Shown here: one piece after another, positions 17,324-26,016 of the stretch
How positions within the stretch are numbered: position 1 is the first letter of the stretch
Layout of the letters: each line of letters opens with the position of its first letter
Origin: an uncultured Lachnospiraceae bacterium
GTDB taxonomy: Bacteria > Bacillota > Clostridia > Lachnospirales > Lachnospiraceae
Direction of reading: 5' to 3'
NCBI GenBank assembly: GCA_947173495.1
Contig: CAMWFQ010000030.1
Span: 1 to 48,141, forward strand
DNA length: 48,141 bases
Notes under the pieces: model-generated
Databases searched by the model: none
What the model was told of the DNA's origin: nothing
What the model saw: the letters and a program-made list of their open reading frames with translations, nothing else
Program-made: the position numbers and the translations under genes

Positions 17324-18208
17324 CTATTTCAGATATTCTTCATATTTCTCATTTGTCTCGTTCAAAAAGACAATCCCCAGGATTCCCGGCCCTGTATGGG
17401 CACCGATGGCGCATCCCACCCGGCCCTCCAGAAGTCCTTTTACATGATATCTTTCCTGAACTTCTTTCTTAATATACTCATAGGCCTCCCGGTCTGTGCC
17501 ATAGCAGACGCCTATCACCTGATCCTCCAGCTTCTTTCCCTTCTCTCCTACCATATCAAGAATCCGTCTCTGTGCCTTTTTCCAGCCCCGAACCTTCTCC
17601 ACTGCCTTCAGTGAACCATTTTCATCCACAATAATGATCGGCTTGATATCCAGCACGGTACCTGCCAGAAAAGAGGTCCTGGTAAGTCGTCCCCCTTGGA
17701 ACAGATAATCCAGTTCCATAACGGTAACTGCATGCTCCATATGCTCACAAAAGAAATGGGCCGCCTCGATGAGCAGTTCCTTCGGCGCTCCGTTTCTCTG
17801 CATACAGAGCAGCCTCTCTGTCACCAGACCATACCCCACTGAAGCGCATTTCGTGTCTATGATCGTCATCTTAAATTCAGGATATTCCTCGAGAACCTCT
17901 TCATATGCCAGCTTTGCCGCATTATAGGTTCCTGCGATTCCTGTTGAAAAGCAAAGGTAAAGTACCTCGTCGCCTCTGCCTGCAAAAGGAAGAAAATGCT
18001 CATGAAACATATACTGACTGACATGATAGGTTTTGATCTCCTTCTTTGACGCCTGTATCTCATAAAACTGATCCGGAAAGATCGTTTCTCCATCGAAGTA
18101 GTCCTTTCCCTCTATCGTAACAGGAGTGGGTATCACATGTAAATTATATTCCTTTATCACGCTCTCCGGTACATCGGAAGCTGAGTCTGTAATAATGCAG
18201 AAAGCCAT
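17324..18208 (-). CDS. DegV family fatty-acid-binding protein
   Basis: A 294-aa protein. It has the DegV opening FCIITDSASDVPE, the loop TYHVSQYMF, the FSTGIAGTYNAA segment and a C-terminal HTGPGILGIVFL. The fold binds fatty acids, and some members (FakB) present them to the kinase FakA; no fakA is in the window. Two in-frame ATGs lie at 18214 and 18208. AGGGGG is two bases from the first and eight from the second, so 18208 is preferred. It lies 55 bases upstream of smsC in the same orientation. Confidence 0.91.
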   Translation of the reverse strand: MAFCIITDSASDVPESVIKEYNLHVIPTPVTIEGKDYFDGETIFPDQFYEIQASKKEIKTYHVSQYMFHEHFLPFAGRGDEVLYLCFSTGIAGTYNAAKLAYEEVLEEYPEFKMTIIDTKCASVGYGLVTERLLCMQRNGAPKELLIEAAHFFCEHMEHAVTVMELDYLFQGGRLTRTSFLAGTVLDIKPIIIVDENGSLKAVEKVRGWKKAQRRILDMVGEKGKKLEDQVIGVCYGTDREAYEYIKKEVQERYHVKGLLEGRVGCAIGAHTGPGILGIVFLNETNEKYEEYLK

Positions 18209-18300
18209 CTTCATATCCCCCTAACTGTATTTAGTCAAAATTCCATTATCACTATACTACATTTGAGGGATTTGTGCATCTTAAAAATTTCTTATATCTG

Positions 18301-18492
18301 TCAGCTTTCCTGCTCCTCCAGATCAAAAAGCTTCCCTGTGGCAAAGGGACTCCCCACATCGCATCTTCCATGATGATAAGCCTTTCGGGATGATCCGTTC
18401 CCTATCTCTTTTGAAGTTTCGACTTTAATACGGCTGACTCCTGCCTGTGTCATGCTATCCAGCATTTTAATCACTTCATCTATGTTTTCCAT
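18301..18492 (-). CDS. small conserved-looking protein of unknown function, 63 aa
   Basis: A 63-aa acidic-to-neutral protein. The first about 27 residues form an amphipathic segment (IDEVIKMLDSMTQAGVSRIKVE), followed by a Gly/Ser/His linker (GNGSSRKAYHHGRCDVGSPFA) and a short acidic tail. A perfect GGAGG lies seven bases before the ATG, which argues that it is translated. It sits between the purH terminator and degV, about 85 bases before the latter. I do not know its family. The HHGRCDVG patch with one Cys and two His could bind a metal; this is speculation. Confidence 0.65.
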   Translation of the reverse strand: MENIDEVIKMLDSMTQAGVSRIKVETSKEIGNGSSRKAYHHGRCDVGSPFATGKLFDLEEQES

Positions 18493-18567
18493 AACGCTTC
18501 CTCCTTCCGTGTCCTTTCGGATTTCCTGCCTTACAGACCGGCCTGTTCAAACAATGCGATGCGGCGA

Positions 18568-18596
18568 ACAAAAAGAGCAGTTTCCTGCTCTTTCTG
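18568..18596 (-). terminator. terminator of the purO-AICARFT unit
   Basis: The minus strand forms AAAGAGCAG-gaaa-CTGCTCTTT, a nine-base perfect stem with a GNRA-like loop, followed by TTTG. It starts three bases after the AICAR transformylase stop and separates it from the 63-aa gene. Confidence 0.85.
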
Positions 18597-18598
18597 TT

Positions 18599-19777
18599 TT
18601 AATGGTGAAACAACCTGATACCAGTAAACACCATCGCCATGCCATATTTATTGCAGCACTCGATTACAAGGTCATCCCTGACAGACCCGCCCGGCTGAGC
18701 AATATATTTTACGCCGCTCTTATGAGCTCTCTCAATATTGTCTGAAAACGGGAAAAATGCATCCGATCCCAGAGTCACATCCTTATTTCCGTCCAGCCAC
18801 GCTCTTTTTTCCTCTCTGGTAAAGACCGGAGGCTTTACTTTAAAGCGCTTTTGCCATTCGCCTTCTCTGAGCACATCCTCATACTCATCTCCAATATAGA
18901 CATCAATGGCATTATCTCTGTCTGCCCGTCCCAAAGCGTCAATAAACTGGAGTCCCAATACCTGGGGCGCCTGACGCAGATACCAGTTGTCCGCCTTCTG
19001 GCCGGCCAGTCTGGTACAGTGAATCCTCGACTGCTGGCCCGCTCCGATTCCGATTGCCTGTCCGTCCTTCACATAGCAAACGGAATTGGACTGGGTATAT
19101 TTGAGTGTGATCAACGCGATTTTCATATCCATCAACGCAGATTCCGGCACTTCTTTATTCTCCGTTACAAAATGGGAAAGCAGATCTCCACCGATATCCA
19201 GCTCATTTCTTCCCTGTTCAAAGGTGATCCCATATACCTGCTTTCTCTCGACCGGCGCAGGCTCATAAGAGGAGTCAATCTGAATTACATTATAATTTCC
19301 TTTTTTCTTTTCCTTTAAAAGTTCCATGGCTTTTTCCGTATAGCCTGGAGCGATTACGCCATCGGATACCTCTCGCTTGATCAGTCTCGCAGTATCCTCA
19401 TCGCACACATCCGAAAGAGCGATAAAATCTCCAAAGGAAGACATTCTGTCAGCCCCCCTGGCCCTTGCATAAGCGCAGGCAAGCGGAGAGAGCCTGCCCA
19501 GATCTTCCACCCAGTAAATTTTTGCCAGCGTTTCCGTAAGAGGAAGTCCCACTGCTGCACCTGCCGGCGAAACATGCTTGAAGGATGCCGCGGCAGGAAG
19601 TCCGGTTGCCATCTTTAATTCCTTTACCAGCTGCCAGCCATTGAAAGCATCCAAAAAATTAATATATCCTGGTCTGCCGTTTAAGACGGTAACTGGAAGT
19701 TCGCTTCCATCCTCCATAAAAATTCTGGATGGCTTCTGATTGGGGTTGCATCCATATTTTAATTGAATTTCATTCAT
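18599..19777 (-). CDS. stand-alone AICAR transformylase (PurH C-terminal domain type)
   Basis: A 392-aa protein homologous to the C-terminal AICAR formyltransferase domain of PurH. It has no N-terminal IMP cyclohydrolase (MGS-like) domain, which in bifunctional PurH takes the first about 200 residues. The catalytic Lys-His is in ASFKHVSPAGAAVG, and the other family motifs YTQSNSVCY and PGGSVRDD are present. It formylates AICAR with 10-formyl-THF in the penultimate step of purine synthesis. The ATG at 19777 (NEIQLKYGCNPNQKPS) fits the family start better than 19801. It follows the IMP cyclohydrolase gene by 25 bases, so the two halves of PurH activity are made from one transcript. Confidence 0.91.
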   Translation of the reverse strand: MNEIQLKYGCNPNQKPSRIFMEDGSELPVTVLNGRPGYINFLDAFNGWQLVKELKMATGLPAAASFKHVSPAGAAVGLPLTETLAKIYWVEDLGRLSPLACAYARARGADRMSSFGDFIALSDVCDEDTARLIKREVSDGVIAPGYTEKAMELLKEKKKGNYNVIQIDSSYEPAPVERKQVYGITFEQGRNELDIGGDLLSHFVTENKEVPESALMDMKIALITLKYTQSNSVCYVKDGQAIGIGAGQQSRIHCTRLAGQKADNWYLRQAPQVLGLQFIDALGRADRDNAIDVYIGDEYEDVLREGEWQKRFKVKPPVFTREEKRAWLDGNKDVTLGSDAFFPFSDNIERAHKSGVKYIAQPGGSVRDDLVIECCNKYGMAMVFTGIRLFHH

Positions 19778-19802
19778 CCTGCTTCCATTTCCTTTCCTCA
19801 AA

Positions 19803-20516
19803 TTATTGGTTTTTATTCACAATTCTGGTCTCATAGCAGCCTGTGGCAAGATCGATATATCTGGTAAACAAAGATACCTTATTCTGTTCATTCAGACTTT
19901 GCCAGATTCTGTCCGTAAATTCATCAATATTTCCCGCGATTTCTACCAGTTTGGGTTCCCCTTCAAAGCTGGGAAGCGGATTGCCGTTGTGCTTATATGT
20001 ATGGAGAAAATGTCCCTCTCCTGCTGCAGGGTTTTCATAGGAAAAGGTATATCTGCTGCAGGACTCCGCATTGCCATTATGGCTCTTTAAGATAGACATA
20101 ACGTATTCATAGCTTCCATCCTTGATGCTCATCAACCCTGAGATCCTGGGAGTATAATTAGGGCCATCCGGTTCAAATTTCCGGCTGCGGAGAGACTGCT
20201 CAAAAGTCAGGCCCTTCTTCAGCCCTTCATATATCGTATCTGTCTGATCTCCATTGGTAACGATGGTCATATGATCCAGCACTCTTACCGGTGCATAAAT
20301 GATCAGGCTGGGGTCTTCCATTTTAGAAGGATCAAAGCACTGTGTCCTGATTCCTTCTCCTTCCTCCACGAATACGCGGTTACTGCTGTTGCTGCTCCTT
20401 CCCATGATAAAATAAGCCGTAACAGCCTTTGTGCCATCCTCCGATCTTCCGATCACGATTCCTCTTCCCGGATATTCGTTTCCCCTAAGCTCCTGTACCA
20501 GCGACAACATCTCCAT
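19803..20516 (-). CDS. purO: PurO-type IMP cyclohydrolase
   Basis: A 237-aa protein of the archaeal-type IMP cyclohydrolase family (Ntn-hydrolase-like fold), unrelated to the PurH cyclohydrolase domain. Typical segments are YPGRGIVIGRSEDG, RSSNSSNRVF near residue 40, and DGPNYTPRISG. It closes FAICAR to IMP. The frame is open to 20561, but GGAGGG seven bases before the ATG at 20516 fixes the start. A good promoter (20582-20610) lies just upstream. Paired with the following AICAR transformylase, it replaces bifunctional PurH. Confidence 0.88.
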   Translation of the reverse strand: MEMLSLVQELRGNEYPGRGIVIGRSEDGTKAVTAYFIMGRSSNSSNRVFVEEGEGIRTQCFDPSKMEDPSLIIYAPVRVLDHMTIVTNGDQTDTIYEGLKKGLTFEQSLRSRKFEPDGPNYTPRISGLMSIKDGSYEYVMSILKSHNGNAESCSRYTFSYENPAAGEGHFLHTYKHNGNPLPSFEGEPKLVEIAGNIDEFTDRIWQSLNEQNKVSLFTRYIDLATGCYETRIVNKNQ

Positions 20517-20581
20517 TTCTTTTCCCTCCATACAGGCAAAATCTGCCCTTTCTCTCAGCAACTCTATCCCGTTACCCTTTC

Positions 20582-20610
20582 ATAATATAAAAAGTGTCCT
20601 CCAATTGCAA
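20582..20610 (-). promoter_or_regulatory. promoter of the purO unit
   Basis: The minus strand shows TTGCAA (20605-20610), a 17-base spacer and TATTAT (20582-20587), about 65 bases before the purO start. The leader is too short for a purine riboswitch, and no PurR-box-like inverted repeat stood out. Confidence 0.6.
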
Positions 20611-20618
20611 GACCTCAT

Positions 20619-22943
20619 TTACTTCCACCCTGCCAAAATCCAATAGCAGATATACATCCGCCTCTTTTTATTTCTCAGACACTCTACAAGTCTTCTCTGC
20701 TCTCGCATGATCTCCTCCAGAACCTCCTGGCCGATCGTCAGCTCCCCGTACAAAAATTCCTCATAAAGCGCTATAAACTGCATGTGTATCACCTCATCTG
20801 CCAGCATGTTTTCCACCCGCGTTTTAAATTCATGCAACGTCTCATCTTCTTTTCTTTTTATTCCCATAAAAAGAAGTATCTGAAAGTTTTTGTGAATCCC
20901 TGTTTGGAATCTCCCCGCCTTATCCATCTTTTTGTAGCGATACCTTCTAATCAGTCCTTCCAGCAGGAAAATTCCTGCTCCTGCGCCGACTCCCGATAAA
21001 AAAATCAGTCCCATGATCCGCAGCACATTTCCCAACCTGTTTTTTCCCGATATTTCGCCGACTTCAGCCGGTTCTTCCTCTCCCCTGTCCCCTTCTTCCG
21101 GATCATCTTTTCTCTGCAAATTTCCTCCGGTCACCCCAGTTGCCGGGCCTGCAGCGTTTCTGGTTTCCCAGGGCCTGTAACGCAGTTCTCCATAACCGGG
21201 AGTCGGTTCAAAGGGAATCCATCCGATCTCTTCCAGATACACTTCCGGCCAGGCATGCGCCATGTTAGCATATACGGCTGTTTCTCCACTGTTTTCCAGA
21301 GGAATGCAAAACCCCTGCACATAACGGGCCGGAATTTTCTCTGCTCTGGCAAGCAGTACAAAGGCGGTGGCAAAATGGCTGCAATATCCTTCTCCGCTTT
21401 CCAGAAGAAAATAGTCCAGAAATTCTGTCTCATTTGTAACTGTTTCCGGCAGCTTTCCCGGTGTACGGGTATACGCAAGGGACGAAAGCTCTGATTCAAT
21501 GGCCTTGAGTTTCTCCACATCTGTATCCATTCCTTCTGTGATCTCAGCAAGATATTTCTTCATATCCTCTGAAAGCGTCACTTCCCTGAGATAGCGTTCC
21601 CGGATAGATTCCCGGTAGTCTTGCATCTCCTCCTGCGTAATACTTACCCCCGTCAGCCTCTGCAGATCCTTAAGTACCTGCTCTAAAAGTTCTTCTTCAG
21701 GTTCCTGCCTTTTTTCAAGGAACTGATCGAAATCCTTATGTCCTTCATTCAGCCGATAATATTCCGCTTCATATTCGGTTCCGTAACCTTTTTTCCTGTG
21801 AAACAAAAGGCTTCCCCCTGTTTCCCTGAAATCCAGATTTTCATATCCCTGCTCCAGCGTCCATATTTTTAAAGGTGCAAATAAATATTCTGTATGAAAA
21901 AAACGATAGCTGATCGTTATATTCGTCAGATACAGATAATCTCTTAAATGTTCTTTTTCATATCTTTTAACGGCATACAGCGTCTCCACTGTATCCATAT
22001 AGCGTTCTTTCTCCCCACTCTTGCCTGACTGCTTCCACTGCCTTCCATCAAATGTATCATATTCCCTGCCCGGCAGATAGACACTGTCTCTTCTTCCTCT
22101 GCTGCTCTGAATCATCATAATTTCTTTTTTATTCTCTGTTACTCTCCCGTTCAGCTCGCCGTTTTCCGAAAATCCGCTCAGAGCCAGATCATACTCCTCA
22201 TTTCCGCCGGCTGAAATCGTTTGAGACAGTTTCAGAAAGGATTCCTTCAGCTGCCGGTAAACACCTCTGACAAGACTCCAGTCATAGGGCTGCTCACGGA
22301 CCGGAAATAACAGCAAAAGCAGGCAATACATACTCAGAAAAGGCATCAGCCACAGCATATATGCATGAATGCTTCTTCCTCTTACCTTTTCCCAGCCCCT
22401 TTGCGTCCATTCCACATAAACTGTGACTATATAGCAGAGCAGAAACGCCACGCACAAACGTGGCAGCGGCCTTTCCGCAAAAAGATCATACAGCAGAACG
22501 GACGCCAGCCCCAAAATACCTGCTATCTTCAGACGAAAGTCCTTTTCCAGAATTATTTCCAGAAGATAGCATGCCACTGTGAGCAAAAATGTCTGCAATA
22601 TCTCGTAGCCCTTCACCCAGTCCGGCTGTCCTGCCGCCGCGCCGGCAAGCCAACTGAAATAATCGCGGACGATTAGAAGAAGCTCCTGAATACCAATTGC
22701 AAATCCTGCTCCTGCCAGGGAAACTGTCAGCACCACTGCTCCCGCCACGCGAATGCGACGCGGCGCACAACTCGCCAGCGTTATAATCACAAGCAGCGCA
22801 AACGCGCTCAGGATATGCATGATTCCCGGAGCGTTGATCCCCAGAAAATTTCCGCCTCCCAGAATTCCTATGCCGGCCAGAAATCCTGCATTGACAGTGC
22901 GCCACAGGCTTTTTACATTTAGGCGAATTCCTTCCTCTGTCAC
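20619..22943 (-). CDS. TgpA-like membrane transglutaminase/cysteine protease
   Basis: A 774-aa protein with an N-terminal block of about six to seven transmembrane helices (to about residue 225), then a long extracellular part. That part contains a transglutaminase core (about 500-610): SGEGYCSHFATAF with the Cys, AHAWPEVYL with the His, and FEPTPGYG. A further TM helix lies near 640-665, followed by a cytoplasmic tail of about 100 residues. This is the TgpA layout. Such proteins are coded with MoxR and DUF58 partners, as here. It starts with GTG and overlaps the DUF58 gene stop by four bases (GTGA). Substrate unknown. Confidence 0.91.
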   Translation of the reverse strand: MTEEGIRLNVKSLWRTVNAGFLAGIGILGGGNFLGINAPGIMHILSAFALLVIITLASCAPRRIRVAGAVVLTVSLAGAGFAIGIQELLLIVRDYFSWLAGAAAGQPDWVKGYEILQTFLLTVACYLLEIILEKDFRLKIAGILGLASVLLYDLFAERPLPRLCVAFLLCYIVTVYVEWTQRGWEKVRGRSIHAYMLWLMPFLSMYCLLLLLFPVREQPYDWSLVRGVYRQLKESFLKLSQTISAGGNEEYDLALSGFSENGELNGRVTENKKEIMMIQSSRGRRDSVYLPGREYDTFDGRQWKQSGKSGEKERYMDTVETLYAVKRYEKEHLRDYLYLTNITISYRFFHTEYLFAPLKIWTLEQGYENLDFRETGGSLLFHRKKGYGTEYEAEYYRLNEGHKDFDQFLEKRQEPEEELLEQVLKDLQRLTGVSITQEEMQDYRESIRERYLREVTLSEDMKKYLAEITEGMDTDVEKLKAIESELSSLAYTRTPGKLPETVTNETEFLDYFLLESGEGYCSHFATAFVLLARAEKIPARYVQGFCIPLENSGETAVYANMAHAWPEVYLEEIGWIPFEPTPGYGELRYRPWETRNAAGPATGVTGGNLQRKDDPEEGDRGEEEPAEVGEISGKNRLGNVLRIMGLIFLSGVGAGAGIFLLEGLIRRYRYKKMDKAGRFQTGIHKNFQILLFMGIKRKEDETLHEFKTRVENMLADEVIHMQFIALYEEFLYGELTIGQEVLEEIMREQRRLVECLRNKKRRMYICYWILAGWK

Positions 22944-24112
22944 AATCGTCCCTCCAGTCCGGATTCCACTGGTATGGTCATAATCCTCCGCCGCTCATTG
23001 CTCTGTTTCAGATAGCTCTCCATGCTTTCATCCGTAATCACATACAATACCAGCAATGTTCCTGTCCTGCCAAACTCCTCTGTAAGTTTTATAATTTCAT
23101 CATTTAATTCAGAAAGCACGCAAAAGAGCAACCTGCTTCCGGAAATAATCCCACACTTTTCAGCCTCAAACAGTATTTCTGTGAATTTCTCATCTCTGTC
23201 AAAAGACACCTCCGAAACGATCTTATAAAACTCATCGAAATTCCGATACCCTTCCACATGCTCCTCTCTCATTCCTTTTTGATGATAACAGGCGGAAAAA
23301 GAAATATTTCTTTCCGCCAGAAAATTTCCCAGTGCCAGTACCGTTTCCAGAATCTTGTTTTCGACAGGAAGATATTCCTTTGCATCCAGACTGAGACGTT
23401 TTGTATCCCAGAGCAGAGCTATCCCCTGCCGCTCCTCTCCCGTCATGTTTCTTACCTTCAGCTTCTGCTCCCTGGCAGTAGCTTTCCAATGGATCTGTTT
23501 CAACGCATCTCCCCGGATATAATCCCTCACCACCAGATCCGGTTGTACGGGTTCCCTTGAAGACTCTCTCTGCGCCTGTACCAGAAAATCATCCACACTG
23601 TTCAATCCTGTCACATGAACGACCCTGGGGCGTACCACTACCCTTATGGTTTCGGGTATCCGATAGCGGATTTTAAACAATCGGAAGAAATCTGTCATAA
23701 CAAGTTCCTTCACCCCCACCTCATATTCTCCCCTGTATCTGCAGGTCAGCTTCGTCTCAAAGGTATATTTATCTCCCGGTAAGAGTTCATATTCGGTATC
23801 CCCCGGAAGCTCTTCCACATAGGAAAAAGAAGAAAACAGGGTTACACTGACTCCCGCAAATATCCATTTATCTTCATTTTGGAGTACAAAAAAATAGGGA
23901 ACCGGCTGCCCGCACACCATGCTTCTTCCCTCCACCTGTTGTAATATTTTGAGATGAAAGTATACAACAATAAGATAAATCAGCGAAACCACCGGAATCA
24001 GCGTAATTCCCCCAAAAAGACCATAGCTGACGGCACCGCCATAGCAGCTGATCGCCGCCAATGACAGCACCCACAAAGAAAGCCAGACCCATCTGCGGAT
24101 TTTCATATTCAT
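22940..24112 (-). CDS. DUF58 domain protein
   Basis: A 390-aa protein. Two N-terminal membrane helices (about 5-25 and 28-48) are followed by a beta-rich region. The DUF58 motif is DYIRGDALKQIHWKATAR (about 200-217), and the rest is a vWA-like fold (LLWDTKRLS). The longer frame starts at a TTG within the moxR stop, but the ATG at 24112 has GAGGAAGAGAA before it and is preferred. It lies between MoxR and the transglutaminase in a coupled operon. In known systems the MoxR ATPase acts on the vWA/DUF58 protein as a chaperone-like switch for envelope or stress functions. Confidence 0.9.
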   Translation of the reverse strand: MNMKIRRWVWLSLWVLSLAAISCYGGAVSYGLFGGITLIPVVSLIYLIVVYFHLKILQQVEGRSMVCGQPVPYFFVLQNEDKWIFAGVSVTLFSSFSYVEELPGDTEYELLPGDKYTFETKLTCRYRGEYEVGVKELVMTDFFRLFKIRYRIPETIRVVVRPRVVHVTGLNSVDDFLVQAQRESSREPVQPDLVVRDYIRGDALKQIHWKATAREQKLKVRNMTGEERQGIALLWDTKRLSLDAKEYLPVENKILETVLALGNFLAERNISFSACYHQKGMREEHVEGYRNFDEFYKIVSEVSFDRDEKFTEILFEAEKCGIISGSRLLFCVLSELNDEIIKLTEEFGRTGTLLVLYVITDESMESYLKQSNERRRIMTIPVESGLEGRL

Positions 24113-24135
24113 TTCTCTTCCTCTTTTCAGCTCTT

Positions 24136-25068
24136 TCAAATGGGAATCCTGACTTGGAGGATCAGACTTTTCAGGATTTTTTCTCTGTTCTCCTTCCTCA
24201 TTCTTGCTTCCGAAGATAATATCAGCCTGTGTCCCAGTACCTGCATGGCTACATCTTTTACATCGTCCGGTTTCACAAACCCGCGCCTTTGCAGGAAAGC
24301 TCTTGCCTGGGATGCCCGCAGCAGTGCCAGCATTGCTCTCGGGCTGGCTCCCAGCACAAAACGTTCCTCCTGTCTGGTCGCTCTTACGATGTCTTCGATA
24401 TAGCCAAGCACTGCCTCTTTTACCACAACTTCCGATATCTCCCTGCGCATTGTCAGAATGTCTTCTCCCCGGCAGACAGCTTTTACCTTTTCCAGTGTTT
24501 TGCCCTGCAGGAATAGCGTAGCCATCCTCACCTCCTGTTCTCTGTCCGGATATCCAATAGAAAGGCGCATCATAAAACGGTCCAGCTGAGCCTCCGGCAA
24601 AGGATAGGTTCCCAGAAACTCCACAGGATTCTGAGTCGCAATCACCAGGAACGGCTGCGGCAGAGAGTAGATCCTGCCATCTACTGTAACCTGTCCCTCC
24701 GCCATGGCTTCCAGAAGGCTGGACTGTGTTTTGGGAGAAGTTCTGTTAATCTCATCCGCCAGAATCACCTGGTTCATCACCGCTCCCGGTTGATAAACAA
24801 ATTCTCCTGTCTTCATATTATAAGCAGACACTCCCGTCACGTCTCCTGGCAATGTATCCGGTGTAAACTGGATACGTCCAAAACTGCAGGCAATGCTTTT
24901 GGCAAGAGCAAGGGCAAGCGTAGTTTTCCCCACCCCCGGTACATCCTCCAAAAGCACATGTCCTCCTGACAGAAAGCAAATCAGCAGATTTTCTACCGTC
25001 TCTTCTTTTCCGACAAAAACCTGATTAATATTTTCCTTTAATTGTTCTGCTAATGCATAATTATCCAT
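24136..25068 (-). CDS. MoxR family AAA+ ATPase
   Basis: A 310-aa AAA+ ATPase. The Walker A is EDVPGVGKTTLA, the Walker B LADEINRTSPKTQSSLLEAM, and the sensor/arginine region includes TQNPVEFLGTYPLPEAQLDRF and GASPRAMLALLRASQA. It is the first gene of the MoxR, DUF58, transglutaminase operon. The ATG has GGGGAAAG close upstream. A nine-base inverted repeat (25091-25116) lies just before it. The role is chaperone-like remodelling of a partner protein, most likely the DUF58 product. Confidence 0.93.
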   Translation of the reverse strand: MDNYALAEQLKENINQVFVGKEETVENLLICFLSGGHVLLEDVPGVGKTTLALALAKSIACSFGRIQFTPDTLPGDVTGVSAYNMKTGEFVYQPGAVMNQVILADEINRTSPKTQSSLLEAMAEGQVTVDGRIYSLPQPFLVIATQNPVEFLGTYPLPEAQLDRFMMRLSIGYPDREQEVRMATLFLQGKTLEKVKAVCRGEDILTMRREISEVVVKEAVLGYIEDIVRATRQEERFVLGASPRAMLALLRASQARAFLQRRGFVKPDDVKDVAMQVLGHRLILSSEARMRKENREKILKSLILQVRIPI

Positions 25069-25090
25069 GCTTTCCCCATTTTATCAGAAA

Positions 25091-25116
25091 ACGTCATAAA
25101 TTTTTCCTTATGACGT
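25091..25116. repeat. inverted repeat between moxR and SDR gene
   Basis: ACGTCATAA (25091-25099) and TTATGACGT (25108-25116) form a perfect nine-base inverted repeat with an eight-base loop, 23 bases upstream of moxR. It could be a second terminator stem (TTTTC follows on the minus strand) or an operator. Confidence 0.6.
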
Positions 25117-25133
25117 TTCCGATGAAACTTTTG

Positions 25134-25169
25134 AAAAAACGGGTACTCATATCTGTCATGAATACCCGT
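25134..25169 (-). terminator. terminator of the SDR gene
   Basis: On the minus strand ACGGGTA-T-TCAT pairs with ATGA-G-TACCCGT around a seven-base loop and is followed by TTTTTTC. It lies 50 bases beyond the SDR stop and isolates that gene from moxR. Confidence 0.87.
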
Positions 25170-25218
25170 CTCCCAATTCCATTGTCTTATACCAGAACTA
25201 TACTTATGCTGTCACCAG

Positions 25219-25965
25219 TTATGCTCTGCATGCTCCATCCACCGACAGAATCTCACCTGTCACATAGCTTGCCAGATCACTTGCCAGATACAGGAATGCG
25301 TTGGCAACCTCTTCCGGTTCTCCCGGCCTTCCAAGAGGAATCTGTGCCGAAATCCTCTCTACTACCTGCGGCGGAAGCGCTGCTACCATATCTGTCTTTG
25401 TAACGCCGGGCGCTACCGCATTTACCCGGATATGATCCTTTGCCAGCTCTCTTGAAAGCGATATGGTCATACCATTTACTGCAAACTTACTGGTCGGATA
25501 TCCTACACCGGCCGGCTGTCCCGAAATACTCACCATAGAGCTGGTATTGAGAATACAGCCTCCTCCCTGCTCCTTCATAATTTTCGCTGTCGGCAGAATT
25601 GTGTAGAACAACGCACGTACATTTAAATCAATCGCTTTATCAAATTCTTCGGGCGTATAATCATAAAGAGGCGTACTCTGTGAAATCCCGGCATTATTCA
25701 CCAGAATATCGATTCTGCCAAACTTATCTTTAACTGCCAGAATCGCTTTCTCCACCTCTGCTGCATCCGTCAGTTTCGGAAACATTCCGTCCACTTCCCA
25801 GCCAGCATTTTCCTCTCTTAGTTTCCCCAGCGCCTTGTCCACTGTCTCCTGTCTGGAGCCAAACAGCACGACCTTCGCACCGTTTGAAAGATATTTGCGG
25901 ACAATCTCAAAACCAATTCCTCTGGTTCCCCCCGTTACAACTGCTACTTTTCCTTCCAATAACAT
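25219..25965 (-). CDS. SDR family oxidoreductase (FabG/BaiA-like)
   Basis: A 248-aa classical short-chain dehydrogenase. The cofactor motif is TGGTRGIG (11-18), with NNAG at about 90. The active site is Ser in NTSSM, with YPTSK giving Tyr and Lys, and the closing segment is DLASYVTGEILSVDGACRA. The opening and the closing SDLAS...SVDGA resemble the BaiA bile-acid/3-hydroxysteroid dehydrogenases of gut Clostridia, but FabG-type or sugar alcohol dehydrogenases share much of this. No bai genes or fatty acid genes are adjacent. It is 51 bases downstream of the amylase gene and may be co-transcribed with it. Substrate unknown. Confidence 0.88.
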   Translation of the reverse strand: MLLEGKVAVVTGGTRGIGFEIVRKYLSNGAKVVLFGSRQETVDKALGKLREENAGWEVDGMFPKLTDAAEVEKAILAVKDKFGRIDILVNNAGISQSTPLYDYTPEEFDKAIDLNVRALFYTILPTAKIMKEQGGGCILNTSSMVSISGQPAGVGYPTSKFAVNGMTISLSRELAKDHIRVNAVAPGVTKTDMVAALPPQVVERISAQIPLGRPGEPEEVANAFLYLASDLASYVTGEILSVDGACRA

Positions 25966-26016
25966 TGATTACACCTTCTTTCTTTTTAATGATTTCTATT
26001 ATAACATCTTTGGGAA

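Noticed and set aside
20517-20581. Purine riboswitch before purO
   Set aside because: The leader is too short for an aptamer plus expression platform and lacks the conserved three-way junction.
21131-21550. 139-aa frame inside the transglutaminase gene
   Set aside because: It is a same-strand alternative frame over the conserved transglutaminase core; only the main frame carries domain motifs.
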